Assembly (NCBI RefSeq): GCF_000499845.2
Contig: NC_023756.2
Span: forward strand, 34,246,763 to 34,310,762
Length of the DNA stretch: 64,000 nt
Source of the DNA: Phaseolus vulgaris
Lineage: Eukaryota; Streptophyta; Magnoliopsida; Fabales; Fabaceae
Direction: 5' to 3'
Part shown: positions 10,917 to 20,840 of the stretch, in pieces
How positions within the stretch are numbered: the first letter of the stretch is position 1
How the letters are laid out: every line of letters starts with the position of its first letter
Notes under the pieces: model-generated
Databases searched by the model: none
The model's input: the letters and a program-made list of their open reading frames with translations, nothing else
What the model was told of the DNA's origin: nothing
Program-made: the position numbers and the translations under genes

Positions 10917-11876
10917 AGGGCTGGGAACAGTGTGTCTTACGCGTTATCTTTGTTTGAGCTCCGACACTCCGAATCAATCCGACCGATCTCAGTTGCCTTC
11001 TTCGTTCGTCTAAAGGTTAGTCATATCTGCTCCTTCGCGTCCGAACTCTCCCTCTAAATCTCCCCCCGCTTGCTCGTCATCGTCTTCTTCTTCTTCTTCT
11101 GGCCAAGCCGTCCCGGTCGGAGATGTGGGGGGTGTTCCTTCTCCGGGGTTGGTGAGGGAAGACGCTGGCAATGCGTCAGACCATTCGGCCCCTTTGGAGC
11201 TGCCGCGGCCCCATGTGGGGCCTGCTTGGGTTGATCCCCGAGTGTGTGAGGTGTCGTCCTTCTTTTATACCGACACCTCCGTTGCCGAGTTTTTGAACGA
11301 GGTTCCTGTTTTGAAGGCTTCAACCGAGGAATCCTTGTTGGCATTCGGTCCTTGTTCTTTGGAGGACCGTGTGTATAGGGAGCGGTCATCCACCGAGCCT
11401 CCCTTTTTCTTCATGTATAGTTGTCTTTTCGCGGACCTGCATGTGTCTCTTCCCTTTGATGCCTTTACGGCCGGGGTTCTTAGGGAGCTTAACGTGGCTT
11501 CGACCCAGCTTCACCCCAACTCGTGGACGTCAATGCAAGTGTTTCGCATTGTTTGCCGGACATTTGGGTTGCGTCCTCTTCCTTCTTGTTTTCTTCATTT
11601 CTACTCGTCGTACCCGGCTAAGCTTACCAGTTGGCAATCTCTGGTTAGTCGGGCGGGTAGCGTGTTGTTCAAGCTCTTCACGACTTCTTATAAGAACTTT
11701 AAAGAGAAATTCTTTAAAGTGTACGTGGAGCCGGCTGGAATGCGTTACTTTTTTGACAAGGTTGGTCGACCTCGTTTTCCGCTGTTTTGGTCGAGGAGTC
11801 CAACAAAGATAACGGATTGGCCGAGACCAGCCTATCCGAGCGAGCATGAGCGCCTTATTTTTTCTTTGTTCGATAG

Positions 11877-12880
11877 CCTTCCTGATGGAGATCAAGATCA
11901 AGAGAACATAGAGGCCAATCAACAAGATCAAGAGGAGGTGGAGGCACAAATAGAAGATACCCATGGAGGTCAAAGTCCACCTCAAAGGCTTACAAGAAGC
12001 ATGTTTAAAGCTTTAGGAACTAGAGGACATTTATTTTCTCTTTTTGTAATTTCTTTAGTTGAAGGTGCTTAGAGGGAAACTTTAGAAACCTCTATTGTTA
12101 TAGCATCTTTTAGGCTTTAGTTAGGAGCTTTAGGGGGGGTGTGTTAGTAGATAGGTGTAGAAGTAGAATAGGAGGTGCCAAAGTGAAGGAAGGAGTCACA
12201 CCTTCCTCATGGCTTGAAATAGGCGCCGGTTTTAGCTTGCTTTAGGAGGGAAATTTGAATTGTTTTAGCTTGCATTTTCAGCACCTTAGGCTATAAATAG
12301 AGGTGCTCTCTTTGTAAAATTCAGATTGGAATTAATCTAAGAAAACTCTACTCAAATTTTGAGTGATCTTTGGAGAGCTTTTGAGCCTTCTTCTCTAGTC
12401 TTATCTTGATGGATCCATGGAGTCCTCAAGTGGCGGCATCACTCTCATCTAGGAGCATTCCACACTTCTAGTGGCGAGATCATCCATCATCCTTCCATCT
12501 TCATGAGCAATTCTTCTCTCTTTCCTTTCTTCTTTGTTAATTCTTTGTTCTAGCTTGTTGTCTTGTTGTTGTTTCGGCTATTCTGTTTTTCCAGCACCTA
12601 TTTGCTGTTCTTGCCTTTTTAATTTCACTTTGTTCGGTTCAAATGTGTTCTTATTCAATTCTATTCGGTGCTTTTTAGTTTTACCTCTTTTTGTTGGTTC
12701 AATTTGACAATATGTGGAACATCCAAATGAGTTTGGGATTTGGTACTAGTTTTTGGTGAGTTCTTGTCTTAGAACAATGATCCAACTCTAAGAAAAGTGC
12801 CTCAATAATGTCCAGCTCAAGGTGATTCCTAAGAATGTCAAGAATCATTCTCTATATGGCTAGTGGAATCACATCACTTA
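11877..12880 (+). mobile_element. Nested fragment of another LTR retrotransposon
   Basis: Inside the antisense gene the sequence changes to a glutamine/glutamate-rich tail ending QSPPQRLTRSMFKAL, which looks like the polyprotein C-terminus of a different LTR element. It continues through a stop at 12070 and a purine tract (GCTTTAGGGGGGG near 12127) into LTR-like sequence starting TGTGTTAGTAGATAGG near 12139. A TATA-like CTATAAATAGAGG lies near 12291. No matching second LTR and no target duplication were found, and both boundaries are approximate. Confidence 0.55.
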
Positions 12881-12949
12881 CCAGGAAGCTCCCCGCTCGG
12901 CCGCTCATGTCGCTATACAATGCGACCGACCGCGAGGAGGCTTTTGAGG

Positions 12950-13022
12950 GTACGCTGTTTAACGCTTGTCTTATTTTATGTATTGCGCTTTGTCTGACCG
13001 ACTTTTTGTTGTTTACTCGCAG
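12950..13022 (+). other. Intron in the Gypsy-1 antisense gene
   Basis: The donor is GAGG|GTACGC and the acceptor is ACTCGCAG|AAATCG. Removing the 73 bases restores one frame across the junction (codon G|AA). The intron in the Gypsy-2 antisense gene sits at an equivalent place with the same phase (codon G|AT). Confidence 0.7.
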
Positions 13023-13999
13023 AAATCGCCAAGAAAGAGATACCACAAGCCATCGGCATGTTGCACTCCTTGAAGAACAAGTTGAATGAGAAGAGGGGGG
13101 CCACTAATGCCAAGCCCCGAGCGGAGGAGGGCGCCCGGGCAGGGCCCTCGAAGAAACGCGGCCTTGAGGGCGGCAACATCGCCTGTACCGTGCGGGAGGC
13201 GGGACAAATGCCGACGCCTCTTCCTAGCCCGCCGGCGAGGAATGCTTCTCCGCCCACCGATGACTTCAATCGTCCTATCTCGACGGCGGTGGCGGTACCA
13301 GTGTCGGCTACTGGTGGGTCGGCGCTGGCCTTACTGGGGGTGACCGATCCTTCAATCGGGTCGTCTATTTTCAGTTGCCCCCTGGCCTTGAGGGGGAAAT
13401 CAAGTCGATCCCCGAGGACGACCTTCTCAATGGCGGCATTGAGATGATATGTCGGGGGTTGGTGCTTGCCTGGCGAGGCGCAGACGCTCGGAAGGGTCGA
13501 ATGGAAGACATTTCCTGCCTCGAACACGAGCTCCAAGAGGCGGGTCATAATCTGAAGGAGACCGTGGAGGCCAACACAACTTATGAAAAACAGTTGTATG
13601 TGCAGGCTGCCAAGCTGGAGCTGCGTCAAACTCGGCTGACCGAGTTGGAGAAGGCCGACGCCGACAAAGTCGCGGAGGTTGTTCTTCTTCGTAAGGTGTT
13701 GGAGGCGGCTGATCGTCGGGCTACCTTGATGGAGTAGGAAGCCGCGTCCGAGCGCGAAGGGAAGAAGGCGGCCGAAGCTGAAGTTTTGAAGACCATGGAG
13801 GATACCATGGTTCTTATTAACCAGAGCTTTGACCTTGCCGTCCGCCAAGCCGAGGTGCTCTACGGCGGCCCCCCATCTTCTGGTCAATTTGACCAAGACA
13901 TGGAGGTTGTCGATGGCCGTTTGGTCCCTGCGGCAGCCAGCCAACCTGCCGATGAAGTTGATCCCTCCACCGCCATTTTGAATATTGTACACTAGGGCG

Positions 14000-14830
14000 G
14001 TCGGCATGCTTTGTAACTTGTTCCCTTGGGGCCGGGGTGTGGCCCCCACCTTTGCGTTTTAATATAATGGTTTTTTCTTTCAATTGCTTCGCGTTGTTTT
14101 TTTGGATGAGTGGGCTTTAACAAGTCGAGCCGGTCGGAATAATTAACCCTAACCGAGGTAGAATTAATTAAGTAAAATAAGCTAAGTAACCGGTCGGCAT
14201 GTTATTTGTAAGATCAAGTGATTGTAATGACGAATTTGACCGAACGTAATTAACCCAATCGCTTGCAATGAGCTGATTGTAGCATCAGCCAAGTGATTGT
14301 GACGATCTTGGTCGAATTAAAATCAACCAAGTGATTGTAACGAACTTGATCGAATTGAATAAGGTCGGTCGATATTGCTTTGACAAATTTTAATTGAACA
14401 AGTTGTGACTAACGTCGATTGGAGTAAAGGCCGGGAGGGTATGCCGGTTAGGGCTTCATCCTGGCCGAGCTAGGTACGGGTTTCGGGAAGGTATGCCGAT
14501 TAAGGCTACATCCTGGCAGAACCGTGTCAGTTTCGGGAGGGTATGCCGATTAGGGCTACATCCTGGCCGAACCGTGTGTATTACTCATTGTGTGCATCGT
14601 ATTTGTAAAAAAATCCTCGTTAAAACCTCTCCGATCGATGGATAGGCCGGGCGAGGAAAGAGTGCATGTATTTTATTCATGTTCAGCTGAAATAAAACTT
14701 TAGGTGCGTGGCATTCCACGTCCTAGGTACAATTTTTCCCGATAGCTGTTCCAAGTGATAAGCCCCTCCCTCTCCTACTTCTCGGATTCGGAACGGTCCT
14801 TCCCAATTTGATGAGAACTTGTCGTCCGAC
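14000..14830. repeat. Gypsy-1 untranslated region with tandem repeats
   Basis: Between the antisense gene stop and the integrase end lies non-coding sequence. It holds degenerate repeats of AAGTGATTGTAACGA (about 14210-14350) and three units of about 50 bp starting at 14432, 14484 and 14534, each with CGGGAGGGTATGCCGATTAG and CTACATCCTGGCCGA. Tandem repeats at this position are known from Tat/Ogre-type elements. Confidence 0.85.
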
Positions 14831-14833
14831 TTC

Positions 14834-16506
14834 CTAGCGTTGCTGCGCATTCTCTAGACGAGGTCGCCTTGGTGGAAGCTTCTGGGCTGGACCTTCGAGT
14901 TGTACCTTCTTGACGCTTGGAGCTTGCATGCCGCCTCTCGTATTTTGCTCTTGTCTCAAAGTTCGTTCAAGAGGTCTAGGCCAACCGCCAGACTTTCCTT
15001 GTTGAGGAATAAGTCGAAGAGTTGGCGTCTGATGGATGACTCCCCGACCTCCACCGGTATCATGGCCTCGGTGCCGTATGTGAGGCTGTAGGGGGTTTCT
15101 TGTGTGGTGGACTGCGGGGTGCAGCGATATGCCCACAAGACCTCGGGTAGCTCTTTTGTCCATCTCCCTTTTGCGGTGCCGAGCCTCTTCCTTAGCTCGT
15201 TCAGTAAGACCTTGTTGGCTGCTTCGGCCTGTCCATTCGTTTGTGGGTGTTCGACGGAGCTTGTGAGGGATTTGATGCCGAGGTCGTTGTAGAAGGTCAT
15301 GAGGCCTTGGTCGATGAACTGTCGGCCGTTATCGGAGACTATCGAGTGTGGTATGTCGAATTGGCACACTATGTTCTTCCACACGAAGTTTTGAACGTTT
15401 CGAGCAGTTATGGTGGCTAGGGGTTCGGCCTCTATCCACTTGGTGAAGTAGTCTACCGCGACTAGTAGATGCTTCGTTTGGCCCTTCCCCGGTGAAAACG
15501 GCCCGATGATGTCCATCCCCCACATGGCGAACGGCCAGGGTGATGTCATGCTATGCAGTTCCTCTGGCTTCCGATGATGGAGGGGGCCAAATTCTTGGCA
15601 TTTTTGACATTTTTTGACGTAGTCAGCGCTGTCTCCATGCACGGTCGGCCAATAATATCCTGCTCGGATGACCTTGGCCGCCATTGTCCGGGCCTTGGAG
15701 TGGCTTCCGCACGCTCCATCGTGGATCTCTTGCAGCACGTATTGGGATTGTTCCTTGGTGAGGCACTTTAGGAGTGGTGTTGAGTACCCTCTACGGTATA
15801 GGTCTTGGCCGATCATGGTGTACCGTGCACACTGCCGTCGGATGCTTCTTTCTTCCCCCGGTTGGCATGTCCCGTGTTCTAGGTACTGGGTGATCGGGGT
15901 CATCCATGTGTGAGTTTCGATGATTGCCATGCACTCGGTGTCACCTACGCTAGGTTGTGGCAGTCGCATTTGGACGACCGATCGGTGGTGACTTTGTTTT
16001 TTAGAAGACGCAAGGCGTGAAAGGGCGTCGTCCCGCTCGTTTTCCTGTCGTGGTATGTGCTCGACTACGACCTTGTCGAACTTGGCTATGACATTGCTAA
16101 CCGTGTGGTAGTATCGTTGGAGGAGAGGTTCCTTGACTTCGAATTCTCCTTTAATTTGGCCGACGACCAGCTGGGAGTCGCTTTTGCATGTGACCTCTCG
16201 TGCGCCTAGGTCGTTCGCTAGGTTGAGGCCGGCCAGTATGGCCTCGTATTCCGCTTGATTGTTCGTTGCTTTGAAGGAGAACTGGAGGGCTTGCTCAATC
16301 AACAAGTCCTCGGGGCCTTCGAGGACGACCCTGGCGCCACAAGCTGTTTTGTTGGATGAGTCTTCCACGTAGAGTACCCACTTGGAAGAGGTCCCTGAGT
16401 TTTTGGGTAGCTCGGTAGCAAAATCTGCCAAGCATTGAGACTTGATGGCGCCTCTTGGCTCGTAACTGATGTCGAACTTTGACAGCTCAACCGACCACCC
16501 TATCAT
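14834..16506 (-). pseudogene. Gypsy-1 RNase H and integrase, broken
   Basis: In element sense the frame opens at 16506 with the RNase H region: VLYVEDSSN holds the first acidic site, NNQAEYEAI the Glu, and CKSDSQLV the next Asp. Integrase follows with a zinc-binding H-H-C-C arrangement (GSHSKARTM and KCQKCQEF), then the core with the first Asp in WGMDIIGPF, the second in VSDNGRQF and the Glu in TNGQAEAANK. The N-terminal and core parts are in one frame to about 14956. The C-terminal tail shifts frame near 15000 and reaches about 14834. It would cut and join element DNA into the chromosome if functional. Confidence 0.85.
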
Positions 16507-16547
16507 TCGTCCTGCCAGGTCAGGTTTAGATAAAATTTGTTTATAGG

Positions 16548-17542
16548 TTAATTGGTCCTTACCGTGACTTCATGGTTTTGGAAGTATGGGCGCATCCTCC
16601 TTGTGGTCAGCACCAGGGCTAATGCCACTTTCTCTATCATTTGGTATCTGGTTTCGGCCGCATGGAGTGTCCGGCTGACGAAGTATACTGATATTCTTCG
16701 TGGTCCACCTCCTGGACCAGGGTTGAGCTGACCGCTTCTTCGGACACGGCCAGATAAACTACTATGGGTAGGTCTGGTCTTGGCTTTTTTATGACGGTTG
16801 GTGACGATAGGAACGTTTTGAGTTGGCCGAAGATCTATTCGCACTCCTCGTTCCAGCTGAACTTCGAACTTTTGCGGAGCATCTGAGTTATGGGCCTGAT
16901 TCGTTCGGCGAGGCGAGGAACGAATCTAGATAGTGTCGTTAGCCGACCGAGCAGCTGTTGGATTTCTTTCAGATTGCTCGGGCTTCTCATATCTGTTATG
17001 GCCTTACATTTATCGGGGTTTGCCTCAATTCCCCTGTGGGTTAGCATGAAGCCGAGGAACTTGCCGCCTTCCACGCCGAACACACACTTTTTGGGGTTGA
17101 GGCGCATGTTGACCCTTCTTAGGACGTCGAAGACTTTTTGTAGGTCCTTGATGTGCTGACCGCATGAGTCAGACTTTACCACGATGTCGTCTACGTAGAC
17201 CTCCACGTTTTTGCCGATCATCCCTTTAAAGATTTTGTCCATGAGCCTTTGGTAGGTGCCTCCGGCGTTCTTTAGGCCGAACGACATTACCTTGTAGAAG
17301 TAATTTGCGTCGTCGGTCGTGAAAGCTGTTTTGCCTCTGTCACTGTGGTGCATGCTTATCTGGTTGTAGCCGGAGTAAGCGTCCAGAAAACTTAGGACTT
17401 TATGACCGGCTGCTCCATCAACCAGCCGGTCGATGTTGGGTAGGGGGTATGAGTCTTTGGGGCACGCTTTGTTAAGGTCTTTGTAATCTACGCACATCCA
17501 CCATTTGCCGCTTGCCTTTTTCACCATCACCACATTGGCCAA
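16548..17542 (-). pseudogene. Gypsy-1 reverse transcriptase, broken
   Basis: RT motifs are clear on the minus strand: MCVDYKDLNKACPKDSYPLP, then FLDAYSGYNQI (the first catalytic Asp), FGLKNAGGTYQRLMD, and YVDD at 17186-17197. The frame meets TAG at 17543-17545, where the relative has Trp in DWLANVV, and another stop at 16835. The rest of the RT connection domain is in a different frame at 16844-16548, then another shift leads into RNase H. Confidence 0.87.
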
Positions 17543-18778
17543 CTAGGTAGAGTATCGTGCTTCAGCGATGAAGCCGACCTTTAGGAGTTTTTCGGCCTCG
17601 GTTATGGCTGCCAACCTCTTGTCCTCCCCGTGGCTCCTCTTCTTCTGGGCCACTGGGCGTGCTTCTTTGTATACGGAGAGGCAGTGGGTGATTATGTCCG
17701 GGTGAACGCCGGGTACATCGGCCGTCATCCAGGCGAAGAGGTCTGCGTTCTTTTTTAGCGTTCGGTGGATGAACTCTGCGTCGGCGGCGGCCATTGCCGT
17801 GCCGATGTTCGTGTGCCGCTCCCCCTCGCCGAGTTCTGCTCGGCGCAGTTCGTCCTTGGCCTCCAGTCTCAGTTCAATTTCTCTTGGGTCTAGGTCTGCC
17901 ATTGCGACGACATTCCTGGGTTGTGGGGAATGTTTCCGAGGGCTTCTACCTCGGCCGACCATCTTCCGTTTGGGCGAGTGGCTGCCTGTGGGTTTTTGCC
18001 ATGTTGGCTCAACTCGCAGGCTTTCTGCGTAGCACTCTCTGGCGATCTTTTGGTCGACGTGGATCGTCAAGATGTCGCCTGAGAGGGAGGGAAATTTCAT
18101 CGCCAAGTGAGGCGTTGAGACGATCGCTCCAAGCTTGTTGAGGGACAACCGCCCAAGGAGGATGTTGTAGGAAGTGTTTGCGTCTATGACCAAATACCTA
18201 ATCCTGAGGGTTTTGCTTGCCCCTTCCAGGCCGAACGTTGTGTATAGTTCTATATAGCCCTACGTGCCCACACGTTCTCCAGAGAAACCGACCACGTGGT
18301 CGTTGTAGGGCATCATCTCCTTTATCAGAATCCTCATGGCTTTGAAGGTCTTCCAGTATAAGATATCGACCGAACTTCCTTGGTCTACGAGGGCTTTCTT
18401 GATCGTAAAGTTGTCGATATCAATTGATATCACCATGGGGTCGTCCTGTGTAGGGTCTATCCCTTTGAAATCTTTATCCGTGAACGTAATCGGTGGCATC
18501 CTCGGTCGAGCGGAGACGAGGTTTACCTGGTGGACGGCCCGCAGGTGTTTCTTGCGTGCGTTGTTGGAGCTGCCTCCCCCAGCGAACCCTCCGACAATGG
18601 TGTTGATGACCTCTCGGCCTTTACGGGTGTCGGTCTGTGGGGGGTCGTCTCTCCGTCGGTCTCCACGTCTATCGCCTTCTCGAGGTCCCGGGGGGGTTCG
18701 GTCCCTTCTCCTAGGAGTTTGTTCTTTGCACGGGGAACGACGTGTTTCTCGGGTACTACGTACGAAGCGTCTGAGGTG
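17543..18778 (-). pseudogene. Gypsy-1 protease and linker, broken
   Basis: The region continues the gag frame after TGA at 18779-18781. It contains INTIVGGFAGGG (shared in kind with Gypsy-2), then the retropepsin-like core with LVDQGSSVDILYW near 18380. A TAG at 18260-18262 interrupts, after which the same frame resumes with YNILLGRLSLNKLGA (18193 onwards). It ends at TAG 17543. All breaks here are single stops in one frame rather than frameshifts. Confidence 0.8.
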
Positions 18779-19975
18779 TCAGGCCTGAATGAGCTCTTCT
18801 ATCTTGTCTTTCAGAGCTTGGCATTCCTCGGTGGAGTGGCCGATATTCTTATGGTACCGGCACCTTTTACTGCGGTCAGCATTCTCTAGGCTCAGGGCCC
18901 TTCGGGGTGGTGGTATCAACTCGGCGCTTAGGGCCTCTTGCAGAATTTTGCTCCTATCAGCGTTCAGAGGTGTGTAGCGGGAGAAACGAGGTCCTCGGTT
19001 GTCCCTCCTTTGATCCCGGCCAGCCCGGGACCTTCCTTGTCGTTCTCTGTCTTCCTTTTTTTCTCCATTTGCCTCGGCCCGGGCGTTGTTTCTGAACTCG
19101 CGGAGTTCTTCGAGCTGCATGAATTTCGATGCCCGGTGTTTAAGATCGTCGAGACTAGTTGTTGGCTGCATACACAGGCTGTCGGCGAACGGGCCGGGAC
19201 GCAGAGCGGTCAGCATGTGGTGCATTGCCACCTCGGGGCTGAGGTTGCGAATGCTTATGGCAGTTTTGCTTAACCGATCGATGAATGTTCTTAGGGATTC
19301 TCCCTTTTCTTGGCGAATGCCGACTAGTGCTATGGATGTTAGGTGGTGGGGACGGCTTGTTGCAAACTGAACGTCAAATTTTGCCATCAGGGTCTCGAAA
19401 CAGTCTATCGAATTTGCAGGGAGTTTGGTGAACCAACTCACGGCTCCTCCCTTTAGGGAGGTGGGGAAGACTCGGCACAAGACCGCGTCATCCGTGGTGT
19501 ACAAGCTCATGTGGGTTGTGTACGCGTCCACGTGCTCGTCTGGGTCGGTCGTCCCATCATACCGATCCCTGTTGAAACCTTTCCACTTGTCCGGAAGGGG
19601 GGTATCCATAATGTGGTCAGTAAAAGAATGGCTCCAATCCGGGCCCGTCATGCCGGTAGTGTTAGTCGTTTTGTTAGGGTGGGACTCCCCATCCATCTCC
19701 AGAGTGAAATCATTTTTCACCTCCTTCTCGGCCTGGAGGCCGGCACCCGTGGCGTAGGACCTGCCAGCCTGGTTGGTCGCGGCGAGGGACGACACCCCTT
19801 CAACCAACTTCTTCATTCATCTATTCTCTTCTTGGAGGTTTTTTATTTCCTCCTCGTTCTTCTTAGCGACCTCCTCATGGGCCTTCTTCATCTCTGCCAA
19901 CTCCTTCTGGAGGGCTATCATCATTGCCGTCTGATCTGCCTCGGACATGCTTGCCATGCTACGGGTTGATACCAT
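18779..19975 (-). pseudogene. Gypsy-1 gag
   Basis: The likely start is the ATG at 19975-19973, about 30 bases after the primer site. The first 52 codons include a Glu/Lys-rich coiled coil and end in TGA at 19819-19817. The same frame then continues for 345 codons: a capsid-like domain (WFTKLPANSIDCFETL, FVDRL-type block, LRPGPFADSL), a basic Arg-rich stretch, and a Cys/His motif CRYHKNIGHSTEEC near the end. Gag would package the RNA. Confidence 0.85.
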
Positions 19976-20005
19976 CTACTGTTGTGGTTTCTTCTGGCTC
20001 TCCTC

Positions 20006-20023
20006 GGCCCCACTGTGGGCGCC
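20006..20023 (-). other. Gypsy-1 primer-binding site
   Basis: On the minus strand GGCGCCCACAGTGGGGCC starts 3 bases after the 5' LTR. Gypsy-2 has the same site with one difference at the same spacing (36250-36267). The tRNA used was not identified. Confidence 0.75.
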
Positions 20024-20026
20024 AAT

Positions 20027-20490
20027 TGTTCTCGAACTAGTTTTGGGGACAGGGAGAACTATTGACTTCAGGTGCTACTCGGTCGGTTCAGCCGCGTTCA
20101 ACGCTCCTCCTTCCAACTTCCTCACCGAACGACTCCTCAGACTGGTGGGGTACCTGCAGATGACACTCCAACGCTCAAGTTAGTGGGGTATCGTATTCGG
20201 CTGTCAGAATATTGTTGATAATGACGTACCTTTTTCCTTGGAATGCGTGATATTTATATTACCTTGATGGGCCCTTGCTGTTGGGCCGGATTAGGGGGTT
20301 GCTTAGCGATTAGGGTTGGATTAGGTCGTTCCCTAACCATGGGTTAGCCTTTACTAATCGGGTCAACTTTTGACTTGAGCATCTTATGTCGGTCGGCCAC
20401 ATATGCCATGTGGTCGACCTCGTAGCTTAAGGTGGGGTCTAATTGCGTAGGTTGACCGAGTCAACATCCCCGGTCAGTCATCCCTGTACA
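20027..20490 (-). repeat. Gypsy-1 5' LTR (right)
   Basis: 464 bp, starting TGTTCTCG and ending CCCTGTACA on the plus strand. It pairs with 10208-10684 and is followed by the target duplicate GAAAT. Confidence 0.93.
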
Positions 20491-20495
20491 GAAAT

Positions 20496-20840
20496 ATTTA
20501 TATGATTTTTTTTAATCAGAACTAAAGCCATATATACATTAATTTAACCTCTGTATTTAATTAGATCATCACAAAATAGTCTATTTTTTAATTGGAGAGA
20601 GATGAAAGTCATAAATGAGAAGGAGAGAAGAAAAAAAAGAATGAGAGAGACATTCCAGTGTGCATCACATAATCATTAATGCTAATATTATTGGTGAAAA
20701 CTTAACAAAAAACTTAAATTCTTTTTTTTAAATTCCTTAAAATAAAATTGATTTTTTTTAAAATTATTATATTGAATTGAATATTAATCTGAAAAATAAG
20801 GACAAAAAGTAATTAAACTAAATTTTTCTCATATTCTAGA
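20496..20840 (-). repeat. Tandem-array remainder and right arm of the inverted repeat
   Basis: 20496-20560 continues the AT-rich unit broken by Gypsy-1. From about 20565 to 20840 the reverse complement matches 6540-6784 block by block, including the outermost TTTAATTACTTTTTGTCCTT. Confidence 0.7.

Larger units (their letters stand above)
11030..13995 (+). pseudogene. Gypsy-1 antisense gene (aORF), interrupted
   Basis: A protein-coding gene on the strand opposite to gag-pol. The open frame is continuous from about 11030 (a Ser-rich start; no ATG seen, GTG at 11125) to about 11876. It resembles 'putative gypsy type transposon' proteins, with the block LHPNSWTSMQVFRIVCRTFG matching LHPNSWAFVRAFQIMCDHLG in Gypsy-2. 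A foreign LTR-element piece then intervenes (about 11877-12880). Coding resumes to 12949. An intron at 12950-13022 (GT...AG, phase 1) joins in frame to an exon with an Ala/Pro-rich linker, a coiled coil (about 13500-13730) and a C-terminus with EVVDGRLVP near 13900. A frameshift near 13375 and an in-frame TAG at 13735-13737 break it. Function unknown. Confidence 0.75.
10208..20490 (-). mobile_element. Ty3/gypsy retrotransposon, Tat-like (Gypsy-1)
   Basis: A complete but inactive 10.3-kb element flanked by the 5-bp target duplication GAAAT (10203-10207 and 20491-20495). The coding strand is minus, so the right LTR is the 5' LTR. Order in element sense: LTR, primer-binding site, gag, protease, RT, RNase H, integrase, tandem repeats, an antisense gene, purine tract, LTR. 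The order RT-RNase H-integrase is the Ty3/gypsy order. Stops in gag-pro-pol and a nested LTR-element fragment show it is dead. LTRs differ at about 14 of 464 aligned positions plus a 14-bp duplication (hand count). Confidence 0.92.

Noticed and set aside
11054..11389. Minus-strand open frame over the antisense gene
   Set aside because: It is a shadow of the plus-strand frame, with Lys/Arg/Pro runs from reading GC-rich sequence backwards and no family resemblance.
12976..14049. 357-codon minus-strand open frame
   Set aside because: It lies opposite the antisense gene's second exon, lacks any gag or pol motif and reads as low-complexity shadow coding.
17769..18889. Several plus-strand open frames of 80-150 codons across Gypsy-1 pol
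   Set aside because: They lie opposite clear protease and RT coding sequence and have no recognisable motifs; true antisense coding is limited to 11030-13995.
6540..20840. A single 14-kb transposon with 250-bp terminal inverted repeats
   Set aside because: Most of the interior is explained by a Helitron and a complete gypsy element with its own target duplication, and no target duplication was found outside the arms.
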